Shown here: positions 7,164-16,890 of the stretch, in pieces | How positions within the stretch are numbered: the first letter of the stretch is position 1 | Layout: the number at the start of each line of letters is the position of its first letter | From: Collinsella sp. | Lineage (GTDB): Bacteria > Actinomycetota > Coriobacteriia > Coriobacteriales > Coriobacteriaceae | Direction of reading: 5' to 3' | Assembly: GCA_019419455.1 (NCBI GenBank) | Contig: DXZW01000024.1 | Coordinates: forward strand, 1 to 19,129 | DNA: 19,129 bases | Notes under the pieces: model-generated | Database searches by the model: none | Seen by the model: only the letters and a program-made list of their open reading frames with translations | Told to the model about the DNA's origin: nothing | Program-made: the position numbers and the translations under genes

Positions 7164-8054
7164 CTACGCGCTAATGTCCTTGAATCCCTCGCCGAAAGCT
7201 TCCGTAACGTCGGCGACCGTCACAATGGCGTGAGGATCGCGCTCGCGCACGATCGTCTTGAGGGTATTGAGCTCTCGACGGTTCACGATGACCATGATCA
7301 CCGGCTTCTCGGCACCCGAATACATGCCAGTCGCCTTAAACTTGGTACAACCACGACCCAGGCCATACATGATATCGGCAGCGATATCAGGGAACTTGTC
7401 CGAGATGATGAGTACCATACGGCGTTTGTTGCCACCATCGACCACGGCATCGATCACGTAGCCGCTAATGACCATCGAAAGGCCTGCATATAGTGCATTT
7501 TCGATTGAAAAGACCGGAGCCGACAGCGCGCATACGGCAACATCGATCGCCATGACGGTCGAGCCCACGGGCAGCGAGGTATTACGCGAGATGATTTGGC
7601 CAATCGTGTCCGAGCCGCCGGTGTTGGCGCCGGCGCGCAGCACCATGCCGTAACCGATGCCTGTAATAATGCCGCCCCACATGGCAGGGAGCATCAGGTC
7701 CGCATCCGCCAGAGGTGCTACAAACGGGGCGAACAGATCGGTAAAGAAGCCCAGCAGCACAAAGCCCGTCGCGGTCTGCACCACGTAGAACATGCCGCCC
7801 TCGCGCATAACGACCAGCAACAGCAAGGCGTTCATCACGATCGTCTGAATACCAACGGGAAGCGATATGCCGCGCGATGCGCCGACCGCCTGGATAATGG
7901 TGGCAAGGCCCGTAACACCACCGGCAGCAAGGCCGTTGGGAATCAAAAACAGGTCGGTCGCAATAGCGGCCAGAGCGCACCCCAACATAATCTGGGGCAG
8001 GTCGTGAAAGAAGTTCATCGATAGAATGCGCTTGATGTCCAGACGATATGCCAT
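7164..8054 (-). CDS. YitT family membrane protein (DUF161 plus DUF2179)
   Basis: A 296-residue inner-membrane protein of the YitT family. The N-terminal two thirds form a hydrophobic domain with about six membrane segments (roughly 22-42, 45-66, 70-90, 92-112, 122-140 and 165-205). It contains the family signatures GGVTGL (45-50) and GANTGGSDTIG (143-153). The C-terminal soluble DUF2179 domain (about 212-290) has RGCTKFKATGMYSG and ends DVTEAFGEGF. The transported substrate is not established for the family, so no function is assigned beyond a membrane protein, probably with a ligand-sensing tail. The start is the ATG at 8054 with GGGAGGTAGC directly upstream; a frame beginning at 8078 would start inside the leader hairpin and is less likely. 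It is a single-gene unit behind an elaborate leader. Confidence 0.9.
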   Translation of the reverse strand: MAYRLDIKRILSMNFFHDLPQIMLGCALAAIATDLFLIPNGLAAGGVTGLATIIQAVGASRGISLPVGIQTIVMNALLLLVVMREGGMFYVVQTATGFVLLGFFTDLFAPFVAPLADADLMLPAMWGGIITGIGYGMVLRAGANTGGSDTIGQIISRNTSLPVGSTVMAIDVAVCALSAPVFSIENALYAGLSMVISGYVIDAVVDGGNKRRMVLIISDKFPDIAADIMYGLGRGCTKFKATGMYSGAEKPVIMVIVNRRELNTLKTIVRERDPHAIVTVADVTEAFGEGFKDISA

Positions 8055-8064
8055 GCTACCTCCC

Positions 8065-8094
8065 TCAAAAAAGCGCACCCAAACGGATGCGCTT
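8065..8094 (-). promoter_or_regulatory. terminator-like hairpin abutting the yitT ribosome binding site (candidate attenuator)
   Basis: On the minus strand AAGCGCATCC-GTTT-GGGTGCGCTT is a near-perfect hairpin followed by TTTT, and then at once by the ribosome binding site GAGGGAGG of yitT. A terminator placed between a promoter and its own start codon is the arrangement of an attenuator or riboswitch expression platform. It could also simply be the last terminator of prfB, with yitT transcribed from inside it, but the T-run ends only about 10 bases before the ATG, leaving no room for a promoter. Confidence 0.6.
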
Positions 8095-8114
8095 CGAACT
8101 TCTTGCTGTATTCG

Positions 8115-8120
8115 ATTCTA
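8115..8120 (-). promoter_or_regulatory. candidate -10 element for yitT
   Basis: TAGAAT on the minus strand lies about 20 bases upstream of the terminator-like hairpin. Transcription from here would produce a short leader containing that hairpin only. No matching -35 hexamer is present at normal spacing. Confidence 0.25.
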
Positions 8121-8136
8121 CCGATTCGCCGAACAA

Positions 8137-8222
8137 AAACCACCCCTGCGCAGGGTTTGCTTTGGATACAAAACCACCCTGCTCGGAGGGTTTTATCCAT
8201 TTCCACATAAACCGGGCGGTTT
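8137..8222 (-). promoter_or_regulatory. three consecutive AAACC/GGTTT hairpins between prfB and yitT
   Basis: Three hairpins in a row all close with AAACC...GGTTT: 8209-8222 (loop GGGC on the plus strand, touching the prfB stop), 8170-8194 (extended by GGAT/ATCC at 8164-8167 and 8195-8198) and 8137-8158 (with the perfect palindrome CCCTGCGCAGGG at 8144-8155). The second and third are related in sequence (AAACCCT...GCAGGG...TGGTTTT) and look duplicated. They may be tandem terminators of secA-prfB, since the last is followed by TTTTTG, or the aptamer part of a yitT leader RNA. Confidence 0.6.
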
Positions 8223-9368
8223 ATGCAGATGGGATCTCCGCGTCAGCGTTGCCAGTGGCCCAGCGATGGTAGCCAATAACAAACGGGTCCAGGTCGCCAT
8301 CGTCAAGAACGGCCTCGACATTGCTGGTCTCAACGCCCGTGCGTAGGTCCTTAACCATCTGATACGGGTAGAGCACGTAGCTGCGGATCTGGTTGCCAAA
8401 ACCAATCGTGGTTTTGGGTCCGCGAATCTCATCCAGGGCCTCGGCGCGCTTCTCGAGCTCAATCTCGTACAGGCGAGCCTTGAGGATCTGCATGCACGCG
8501 GCCTTGTTCTGGATCTGGCTGCGCTCGTTTTGGCAGGTGACCACAATGCCGCTGGGGAAATGCGTCACGCGCACGGCGGAGTCGGTGGTGTTAACGCCCT
8601 GACCGCCCGGGCCGCTCGCGTGGTACACGTCCACGCGGATGTCATCGGGACTGATCTCGATGTCGATATCATCGGGTAGCACGGGGATGACCTCGACGCC
8701 GGCAAACGTGGTCTGGCGGCGCTTCTTGTCGTCGGTGGGGCTAATGCGAACCAAGCGGTGGACGCCGGCCTCGGCGCGCAGCATGCCAAATGCGTCCTTG
8801 CCCTCGACGGTAAAGGTCGCGCGGTCGATGCCGATGACCTCAGCAGCGGGGCAGTCGTTAATCGTGACCTTCCAGCCGCGACGCTGGCAGTACTTCATGT
8901 ACATCTTAAAGAGCATGAAGGTCCAGTCCTGGGCCTCCAGACCACCCTGTCCGGGCTTGATGGTCACAATGGCATCGCCGTGATCGAACTCACCGGTAAA
9001 CCAGCTCGAAAGCTCAAACTCATCGATGGCACGGGCCAGGCGCTCAGCCGTGGCTGTAGCCTCCTCGCGAAGGGCGGCGGCATCGGGGTCATCCCCCATC
9101 TCCTCGGCAAGCTCCAGCGCGGCGCGGGCATCGGAAAGCTCGCCGCGCGCGTTGTCCACGGCAGCGATATCTTCCTTGGTGCGCGCGATTTCCTCCATGG
9201 TGGCACGGGCGGCGTCGGCGTCATCCCAAAAGCCGAGGGCCACGCTTTTGGCCTCGAGCTCGGTCACGCGCGTGCGCTTTTCGTCCAAGTGGAGATACGA
9301 CTCGACCTCGCCGAGCCGGTCCGCAAACGCGTCCAGCTCGGCGGGCGTTACCTCTAAAGCCTCAGCCA

Positions 9369-9369
<1 letters not shown>
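8221..9369 (-). CDS. prfB: peptide chain release factor 2 (RF2)
   Basis: A 382-residue class I release factor that ends translation at UAA and UGA codons. The catalytic GGQ motif (Gly255-Gly256-Gln257, in SGPGGQGVNTTDSAVR) and the helical N-terminal domain 1 (about 1-110) are typical, as is LKARLYEIELEKR near the C-terminus. The anticodon-like tripeptide, Ser-Pro-Phe in most RF2 proteins, reads Ser210-Pro211-Thr212 here (HRLVRISPTDDKKRRQTTF). The reading frame is continuous, so the autoregulatory +1 frameshift at an internal TGA found in many prfB genes is absent. RF1 is excluded by the RF2-like EAQDW and RRQTTFAGVEV contexts and by the Ser at the first tripeptide position. The ATG shares one base with the secA stop (TAATG), so translation is coupled to secA. 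The secA-prfB order is also found in Bacillus. Confidence 0.95.
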
Positions 9370-12176
<2,807 letters not shown>

Positions 12177-12271
12177 GTGGTTTTCCTTTTTGGCCATCGC
12201 CCGTGGCATGAAACCTTGGACGAGTTAAACACAGATATTTGTACTTTAGCCAAACAAGGCGCCGCCTATGC

Positions 12272-12288
12272 GGTCGACACGCTCGACC
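12272..12288. promoter_or_regulatory. small palindrome upstream of secA
   Basis: GGTCGACACGCTCGACC is a 6-bp inverted repeat with a five-base spacer, about 100 bases upstream of the secA start. It could be an operator, but I see no convincing promoter hexamers next to it. The DNA between it and the gene is AT-rich (TAAAGTACAAATATC on the minus strand), which may be the promoter region. Confidence 0.25.
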
Positions 12289-12303
12289 ACGTAATAACTA
12301 CGA

Positions 12304-12347
12304 CAGCCTGCCAAAAAGGGACTGGTTTATTTTGGCAGCTTTTATCT
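12304..12347. repeat. interspersed hairpin repeat, copy B
   Basis: This matches the repeat at 178-218 at 37 of 41 bases. The stem CTGCCAAAA/TTTTGGCAG surrounds the loop AGGGACTGGTTTA. A right-arm difference from copy A (C for T) keeps the stem paired, which suggests structure is maintained. It lies between secA and rpmE, next to the larger inverted repeat at 12372. Confidence 0.7.
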
Positions 12348-12371
12348 GGGAAAACGCTGCCTCTCTGCCAT

Positions 12372-12438
12372 TTGGTGCAAACCAACCTGTCCCCTTCGCG
12401 CCAACCTGGTGCAATGGGGACAGGTTGGTTTGCACCAA
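12372..12438. repeat. 23-bp perfect inverted repeat with GGGGACAGG core
   Basis: Positions 12372-12394 and 12416-12438 are exact reverse complements over 23 bases (right arm GGGGACAGGTTGGTTTGCAC then CAA), separated by 21 bases. The inner segment repeats part of the arm (CCAACCTGGTGCAAT). GCAATGGGGACAGG recurs at 19048-19060 upstream of ade. It is palindromic, lies in a gap and carries the GGGGACAG core common in REP sequences mobilised by REP-associated tyrosine transposases in other bacteria. Confidence 0.8.
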
Positions 12439-12440
12439 TA

Positions 12441-12483
12441 AAAAGATAAGGGCCGCGCACCCAAATGGATGCGCGGCCCTTTT
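12441..12483 (-). terminator. Rho-independent terminator of rpmE, bidirectional
   Basis: The 12-bp perfect stem AAGGGCCGCGCA/TGCGCGGCCCTT (12448-12459 and 12470-12481) continues inward as CATCC-ATTT-GGGTG on the minus strand. It is followed by ATCTTTTT on the minus side and TTTT on the plus side. It lies about 35 bases past the rpmE stop. The apical part is nearly identical to that of the hairpin in front of yitT. Confidence 0.9.
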
Positions 12484-12516
12484 GCCATGAATGCGAGTGT
12501 TTGCTCGGCAAGCTAT

Positions 12517-12942
12517 TTACTCAGCAGCCTCGGTGGTCTCGGCCTCGGCAGCGGCCTCCTCGACGGGAGCCTCTGCGGGAGCCTCGGCGGCCTGCTTGGC
12601 AGCCTCCTCGGCAAACTTAGCGGCACGCTTGGCCTTCTCGGCAGCCTTAGCCTCAGCGGCGGCCTTGCGAGCGGCCTCGGCCTCAGCAGCCTTGGCGGCC
12701 TTGGCAGCCTTGGCCTCCTCGGCCTTCTTGAGCTGGGCGGCAGCGGCGCCACCGAACTTGTCGGCGAAGCGCTGGACGCGTCCACCGGTGTCGACGAACT
12801 TCTGCTGGCCGGTGTAGAACGGGTGGCACTCGTTGCAAAGCTCGACCTTCATCTCGGACACGGTAGCGTGCGTCTTGAAGGTGTTGCCGCAGGAGCACGT
12901 CACCGTGCACTCGACATACTGGGGATGGATACCCTGCTTCAT
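12517..12942 (-). CDS. rpmE: 50S ribosomal protein L31 with long charged C-terminal tail
   Basis: The first 70 residues are a normal zinc-type bL31: MKQGIHPQY, Cys16 and Cys18 in TCSCGN, Cys36 and Cys39 in CNECHPFYTG, then TGGRVQRFADKFG. L31 bridges the central protuberance of the 50S subunit to the 30S head. Standard bL31 has about 70 residues; here about 70 more follow (72-141), made almost only of Ala, Lys, Glu and Arg. The first part is basic and probably a single long helix, and the last 25 residues are acidic and Pro-containing. The ATG at 12942 is preceded by AAGGAG. All four zinc-binding cysteines are present, so this is the zinc-dependent paralogue type rather than the cysteine-free one induced by zinc shortage. 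The gene has its own terminator and a structured leader. Confidence 0.95.
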   Translation of the reverse strand: MKQGIHPQYVECTVTCSCGNTFKTHATVSEMKVELCNECHPFYTGQQKFVDTGGRVQRFADKFGGAAAAQLKKAEEAKAAKAAKAAEAEAARKAAAEAKAAEKAKRAAKFAEEAAKQAAEAPAEAPVEEAAAEAETTEAAE

Positions 12943-13013
12943 GGTAGGACTCCTTATTGGTCAGGCGCTGGTTACCGATCAGCGCATAAGGCGTCTTGGT
13001 TTCCGACCAAGAC
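12943..13013 (-). promoter_or_regulatory. structured 5' leader of rpmE, candidate L31 leader RNA
   Basis: Two hairpins precede the rpmE ribosome binding site. One is GTCTTGGT/ACCAAGAC, an 8-bp perfect stem with a 5-base loop (12993-13000 and 13006-13013). The other is GCGCTG/CAGCGC with a 9-base loop (12965-12970 and 12980-12985). Ribosomal-protein leader RNAs for L31 are described in several bacterial groups including, to my knowledge, Coriobacteria; I could not compare with the published model. Such leaders usually let excess L31 repress its own mRNA. Confidence 0.55.
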
Positions 13014-13026
13014 AACAAACTCGGCT

Positions 13027-13055
13027 ATGGTACCACGGCGTCGAGCGTCCCACAA
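13027..13055 (-). promoter_or_regulatory. candidate rpmE promoter
   Basis: The minus strand shows TTGTGG (plus-strand 13050-13055), a 17-base spacer and TACCAT (13027-13032). Start of transcription would fall just upstream of the first leader hairpin, which fits the leader model. The match to consensus is only moderate. Confidence 0.4.
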
Positions 13056-13125
13056 AAGGTTCACGGTCTTTGTACTGTGCATCGCGCCCAAGACACAGCA
13101 GACGACACGACGAATCGCGGCAAAC

Positions 13126-13183
13126 GGGCGCCTTTGCCCCTTCTCCCATGTTGCAGACGTGTAACGCCGCAGCAAAGGTGCCC
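13126..13183. repeat. long-stem inverted repeat in the rpmE-ACT divergent region
   Basis: GGGCGCCTTTGC (13126-13137) pairs with GCAAAGGTGCCC (13172-13183) over 12 bases with one G-T pair. Inside the 34-base loop, GTTGCA and TGTAAC can extend a second stem. It lies between the two divergent promoter regions and could act on either strand. Apart from this and the promoter elements listed separately, I see no gene in the 326 bp between rpmE and the ACT gene. Confidence 0.5.
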
Positions 13184-13199
13184 CTTTTGGCGCCAGACA

Positions 13200-13222
13200 G
13201 GTACAATGATGAACACTGTACC
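13200..13222 (+). promoter_or_regulatory. candidate promoter of the ACT gene with overlapping palindrome
   Basis: TACAAT at 13202-13207 is a good -10 hexamer about 60 bases before the start codon. It lies inside the palindrome GGTACA/TGTACC (13200-13205 and 13217-13222, 11-base spacer), a layout that would suit a repressor site. No clear -35 is visible. Confidence 0.4.
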
Positions 13223-13268
13223 GTAGCGGAGCGCCCCCGCGCGCCGCAACCACGCGAAAGGGTTTCCC

Positions 13269-13556
13269 ATGGCCGAGATCTCGTCCTCCCGCATCGTCAT
13301 CACCGTCCTTGGCAAGAACCGCCCCGGCATTGTCGCCGGCGTCACCCGCGTTCTGGGCGAGGCCAACGTCGACATCCGCGACATCACGCAGTCCATTATC
13401 GAGGACATCTTCACCATGACCATGCTGGCCGACACCGCCGAGTCCAAGCTCGACTTCGCCGAGCTGCAGAAGGCCCTGGCCGAGGCAGGCGAGCTTTCGG
13501 GCGTCAACGTGTCCATTCAGCGCGAGGACGTCTTTAACTTTATGTACCGCCTGTAG
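13269..13556 (+). CDS. small ACT-domain protein (UPF0237/GcvR-like)
   Basis: A 95-residue cytoplasmic protein consisting of one ACT domain, the small ligand-binding fold of amino-acid-responsive regulators. The first strand and turn IVITVLGKNRPGIVAGVTRVLGE (9-31) carry the Gly residues that contact ligand in ACT dimers. The central DIRDITQSIIEDIFTMTMLAD (35-55) and the C-terminal strand VSIQREDVFNFMYRL are typical of the single-domain UPF0237 group, related to the glycine-cleavage regulator GcvR. The ligand is unknown. The ATG at 13269 is preceded by AAAGGG. The citrate synthase gene starts 77 bases after the stop, in the same direction and without a visible terminator between them, so the two may be co-transcribed; a role in sensing an amino acid made from citrate is a guess. 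Confidence 0.88.
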   Translation: MAEISSSRIVITVLGKNRPGIVAGVTRVLGEANVDIRDITQSIIEDIFTMTMLADTAESKLDFAELQKALAEAGELSGVNVSIQREDVFNFMYRL

Positions 13557-13633
13557 CGAACAAGCCGCTCGGGGCAGCTTGACGTCATATCGTCCAAGCG
13601 CGCCGCCCCAAAGCGGACCGGAGAGGAGCGCAC

Positions 13634-15052
13634 ATGGCCTACGACGCCAAGAAAATCTACTACCGCTTCGACGATCACCTGAGCCGCCTGGTTCTGGATT
13701 ACGAGGCGAGCCGTCAGATTTCGCCCGAAAGCGAAAACCTCTACCACGGCCTGCCGACCGCCCCGTACGACGAGGGCTTGTTCGTAGAGCACAACGTCAA
13801 GCGCGGTCTGCGCAATGCCGACGGCTCGGGCGTGGTCGCGGGCCTCACCCGCATCTCGGATGTGCATGGCTACAACAAGGTCGACGGTAAGGTCGTGCCC
13901 GATCAGGGCAAACTCACGCTTCGCGGCTACAGCATCGAGGATCTGGTCAATAACGCCCAGGCCGAGAACCGCTACGGCTACGAAGAGGTCGCCTATCTGC
14001 TCATTACGGGCTCTCTGCCCACTAAGGAAGAGCTTGACGGTTTTTGCGAACGTCTGGGTGCCTTTAGGCACCTGAGCGACGAATACGTCCGCGAGTTCCC
14101 CATGACCACGGTGTCGTCGAGCATCATGAATGTGCTTCAGCGCGCCGTGCTGCTGCTCTACGCCTTCGACGCCGAGCCCGACGCCATTACACCCGAGCAC
14201 GAAATCGACGTCGCCATCTCCATGCTCGCCCGTCTCCCCCGCATCGCCGCCTTCGCGCATATGGCCTCGGTCGCCAAGCGCCGCGGCTCCGAGGTTCATG
14301 TACCGCACCCCACACCCGGTCTCTCCACCGCCGAGACCATCCTGCAGGTGTTGCGCGGCGGCATGGCATTCACCCGCGATGAGGCGATGCTGCTCGATGT
14401 GATGCTCATGCTGCATGCCGAGCACGGCGGCGGCAACAACTCCACGTTTGCCTGCCGCGTGCTGTCCTCCTCGGCCACCGACCCGTATTCCGCCTACGCC
14501 GCGGCTATCGGCTCGCTCAAGGGCCCGCGCCACGGCGGCGCCAACGCCAAGGTCGTGTCCATGCACGAGGACATCCGTGCGCATGTCTCCAATTGGGAGG
14601 ACGAGGACGAGGTCGCAGCCTACCTGGGCAAGATTCTCGACAAGCAGGCCTTCGACGGCACGGGTCTCATCTACGGCATGGGCCACGCCGTCTACACGCT
14701 CAGCGACCCGCGCGCCGAGGTCTGCCGCCACTACGCACGTTCGCTCGCTGCCAAGAAAGATCTGGGCGATGAGTTCGCGCTCATCGAGCGCATCGAGCGC
14801 CTGGCACCGCAGGTGATGCGCGACCACGGCATGACCAAGCCCATCTGCGCCAACATCGACCTGTACACAGGCTTTATCTACAAGATGCTCGGCGTACCCG
14901 AGACGCTTTTTACGCCGCTATTCGCCGTCGCCCGCATGGCCGGCTGGTCGGCACACCGCATGGAAGAGCTCTTCTGCGCACACCGTATTATTCGCCCGGC
15001 CTATCGTCCGGTGATCGAGCCGCTGGAGTACAAGCCGCTCGCCGACCGCTAG
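13634..15052 (+). CDS. citrate/2-methylcitrate synthase
   Basis: A 472-residue enzyme that condenses acetyl-CoA with oxaloacetate to form citrate; related enzymes use propionyl-CoA. The catalytic triad is visible: His300 in KGPRHGGAN, His351 in GMGHAVYTLSDPRA and Asp409 in CANIDLYTG. The substrate-pocket motif LHAEHGGGNNSTF (260-272) and the N-terminal GLTRISDVHGY and LRGYSIEDL segments fit the family. The length exceeds the usual 370-430, with an extra N-terminal region of about 60 residues. In most citrate synthases the motif around the second histidine reads GHRVY; here it is GHAVY, which suggests a separate subfamily. The ATG is preceded by GGAGAGGAG. No other citric-acid-cycle gene is nearby, so in a fermenting anaerobe it probably supplies 2-oxoglutarate for glutamate. 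Methylcitrate activity cannot be excluded from sequence. Confidence 0.93.
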   Translation: MAYDAKKIYYRFDDHLSRLVLDYEASRQISPESENLYHGLPTAPYDEGLFVEHNVKRGLRNADGSGVVAGLTRISDVHGYNKVDGKVVPDQGKLTLRGYSIEDLVNNAQAENRYGYEEVAYLLITGSLPTKEELDGFCERLGAFRHLSDEYVREFPMTTVSSSIMNVLQRAVLLLYAFDAEPDAITPEHEIDVAISMLARLPRIAAFAHMASVAKRRGSEVHVPHPTPGLSTAETILQVLRGGMAFTRDEAMLLDVMLMLHAEHGGGNNSTFACRVLSSSATDPYSAYAAAIGSLKGPRHGGANAKVVSMHEDIRAHVSNWEDEDEVAAYLGKILDKQAFDGTGLIYGMGHAVYTLSDPRAEVCRHYARSLAAKKDLGDEFALIERIERLAPQVMRDHGMTKPICANIDLYTGFIYKMLGVPETLFTPLFAVARMAGWSAHRMEELFCAHRIIRPAYRPVIEPLEYKPLADR

Positions 15053-15075
15053 GACGCGGACCGTTATAGAACTCG

Positions 15076-15114
15076 AGCGTGGCCAGGGCATCACCGCCCT
15101 CGGCCACGCTTTTT
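15076..15114 (+). terminator. Rho-independent terminator of citrate synthase
   Basis: AGCGTGGCC (15076-15084) and GGCCACGCT (15102-15110) pair perfectly. The inner stem AGGGC/GCCCT stacks on it and TTTTTA follows. It is one of the strongest terminators in the window. Confidence 0.93.
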
Positions 15115-15139
15115 ATGCCAGCAGAAAGGACTACATCAA

Positions 15140-15983
15140 ATGATTGTTTTTTCCGATATGGATGGAACGCTGCTGACGAGCGATAAGCAGATGAGCGATG
15201 CCACCTGGGCGATGCTCGACGACCTTGCGCGCCGCGGTATTGAGTTTGTACCCTGCACGGGACGTCCGCTGTCGGGCATCTTTGAACCCATCCTCGCCCA
15301 TCCCGCCGTGCACTATGCCGTTTGCGCCAATGGCGCCAGCGTCTGGCAGCTCGACGACGATGTGCCCAACGATGCCTCGCGCGCCACGCGCATATTGAGC
15401 CGTCCGCTCGATCGCGGCATTGCCCATCGCATCCATCGCATCGCCGCCGGCCACGATGTGACCTTCGATATCTTCGCGGACGGGCAGTGCTTCCTCCCCC
15501 GCTCGCTCTACACGCGCCTGGATGAGTTCTGCGGCGGCGACCCCCCACATCGCGGCCTCGCTCAAGCGCACACGAACGCCGATTGACCTGGATATCGACA
15601 GCAAGATCGACGAGGTCGAGACGCTCGAGCGCATCGCCATGTACTGGCACGACCCGGACGATCGCGACGCCATCGCGGCGGAGCTCGACACGCTCGGAGG
15701 CATTGAGGTCACGCGTTCGTACGCCATGAATATCGAGGTCATGGGCGCGGGCGCTACCAAGGGGACGGCCCTCACGTGGCTATGCGAGCACCTGGGCGAG
15801 CGTCTCGCCGACGCTTGGGCGTTCGGCGACAACATCAACGACATCCCCATGCTGCAGACAGCGGGCCACGGCATGGCCATGATCAACGGCGAACCCGAAG
15901 ACCACGAGGCCGCCGACGCCATCACCGAATACGACAACGACCACGACGGCGTCGCCCGCACCATCATGGCCGCCCTCGCCTAG
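15140..15983 (+). pseudogene. Cof-type HAD phosphatase, frameshifted at a C6 run
   Basis: Two overlapping frames together encode one Cof/IIB-type HAD hydrolase. The first (15140-15586) has the nucleophile motif SDMDGTLL (Asp6, Asp8) and motif II CTGRP. The second (open from 15522 to 15983) has the motif III lysine in GATKGTAL and the acidic motif IV FGDNINDIPML. Homology passes from the first to the second frame at GACCCCCCACATC (about 15538-15550). Removing one C would give a single 280-residue protein running GGDPHIAASLKRTRT, a normal length for the family. The start has AAAGGA 10 bases upstream. Such enzymes dephosphorylate sugar phosphates or cofactors such as flavin and pyridoxal phosphate. 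The break is either a real mutation, a slippage-prone site or a sequencing error in the homopolymer. Both halves keep normal codon use, so any mutation is recent. It converges on the related HAD gene at 16094. Confidence 0.85.
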
Positions 15984-16010
15984 CAGCATCAACCCGGCAG
16001 GGTAGCTAAG

Positions 16011-16056
16011 TAGTCGTTGGGGACACTCCTCGCGGGGCGCCGCAAAGACTGTCCCC
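16011..16056. repeat. REP-like inverted repeat between convergent HAD genes
   Basis: GGGGACA (16019-16025) and TGTCCCC (16050-16056) flank a 24-base segment with an inner GCG/CGC stem. It starts with TAGTCGTTGGGG, of which TAGTCGTTGGG recurs at 19071-19081 and a variant appears inverted at 17086-17097. It could serve as a factor-independent end for both convergent genes, but there is no T-run. Confidence 0.5.
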
Positions 16057-16093
16057 GGCTGCCGACAGAAAAGGAACGTCTCCATCTGCCGAA

Positions 16094-16888
16094 TTAGGCG
16101 AGACTCTCCAGCACGCGACGGAGCTCCTGCTGAACGGCGTGGTCGCGGTTGCAGCCTACGACGCGATCGGCAACCGCTTTGAGCGCGGGGCGCGCGTTTT
16201 CCATCGCGCAGCCCGTGCCGACAAAGCGAATGATCTCGTAGTCGTTCATCGAGTCGCCAAACGCCATGACCTCGTCGCGTCCAATGCCGTAGTGTTCCGC
16301 GAGCTGCGCGATGCCCGAGGCCTTCGACACACCGGGCTGCATAGCATCGATCCACGCGTTGCCCGAAGGCGCAAAAGTAAAGAGCTGACCAAGTTCGCGC
16401 TGTAGCACGTAGGCGCTGTCCATAACGACACCGTCATCGCAAAAGATACTCGCCTTGATGATATTTACGCTGGGATCGGGCAGCTCCCAAATACGCTCGG
16501 CATTGGGAAGGTCCTTATCGACCTCACGCACGAACTTGCACTCGTCATCGAGCAGGAAGGACTTGGTTCGGTCAAAGAGCGCAAGATGCAGATTGGGAAA
16601 CGTCGCGACTGCTTGGGCGAGCTTTCGAATCGCCAGGTGCGAATACACCTCACGGTCTACCATTTTGCCGTCGGCGTAGACCTGGGCACCGTTAGCGGCG
16701 ACAAAGTCCATCTTGTCGCGAACGGGCGCAAAGAACTCGCACAGGCGATCGTAGCGGCGACCTGACGATGCGGCAAAATGCACGCCATGCTCGTGTAGCG
16801 CCAGAATCAGTTCGTAGGTCTCGGGAGGCACCTGGCTGTTTTCGTCAAGCAACGTGCCGTCCATATCGGATGCAATCAGTTTAAACAT
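16094..16888 (-). CDS. Cof-type HAD-IIB phosphatase
   Basis: A 264-residue soluble phosphatase of the haloacid dehalogenase superfamily. Motif I is SDMDGTLLDE (Asp8 nucleophile, Asp10 acid/base), motif II has Ser41-Ser42 in ASSGRRYD, motif III is Lys189 in GVSKASGIAQL, and motif IV is AFGDSMNDYEII (Asp212 and Asp216, Mg binding). The type IIB cap domain spans about 83-180. The length is normal and the gene intact, unlike its convergent relative at 15140. Known relatives act on sugar phosphates, pyridoxal phosphate or FMN; the substrate cannot be read from sequence. The ATG at 16888 is preceded by GAAGGGAGC, and this ribosome binding site forms part of a long leader hairpin described separately. 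Confidence 0.93.
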   Translation of the reverse strand: MFKLIASDMDGTLLDENSQVPPETYELILALHEHGVHFAASSGRRYDRLCEFFAPVRDKMDFVAANGAQVYADGKMVDREVYSHLAIRKLAQAVATFPNLHLALFDRTKSFLLDDECKFVREVDKDLPNAERIWELPDPSVNIIKASIFCDDGVVMDSAYVLQRELGQLFTFAPSGNAWIDAMQPGVSKASGIAQLAEHYGIGRDEVMAFGDSMNDYEIIRFVGTGCAMENARPALKAVADRVVGCNRDHAVQQELRRVLESLA

Positions 16889-16890
16889 GG

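Noticed and set aside
8015..8206. 63-codon GTG-initiated frame overlapping the yitT leader, as a possible leader peptide
   Set aside because: No ribosome binding site, it runs through three structured elements and into yitT in another frame, and has no codon pattern that would suggest attenuation by translation.
13517..14827. 436-codon open frame antisense to citrate synthase
   Set aside because: It mirrors the codon pattern of the real gene; no recognisable motifs, and the sense strand carries the complete catalytic triad.
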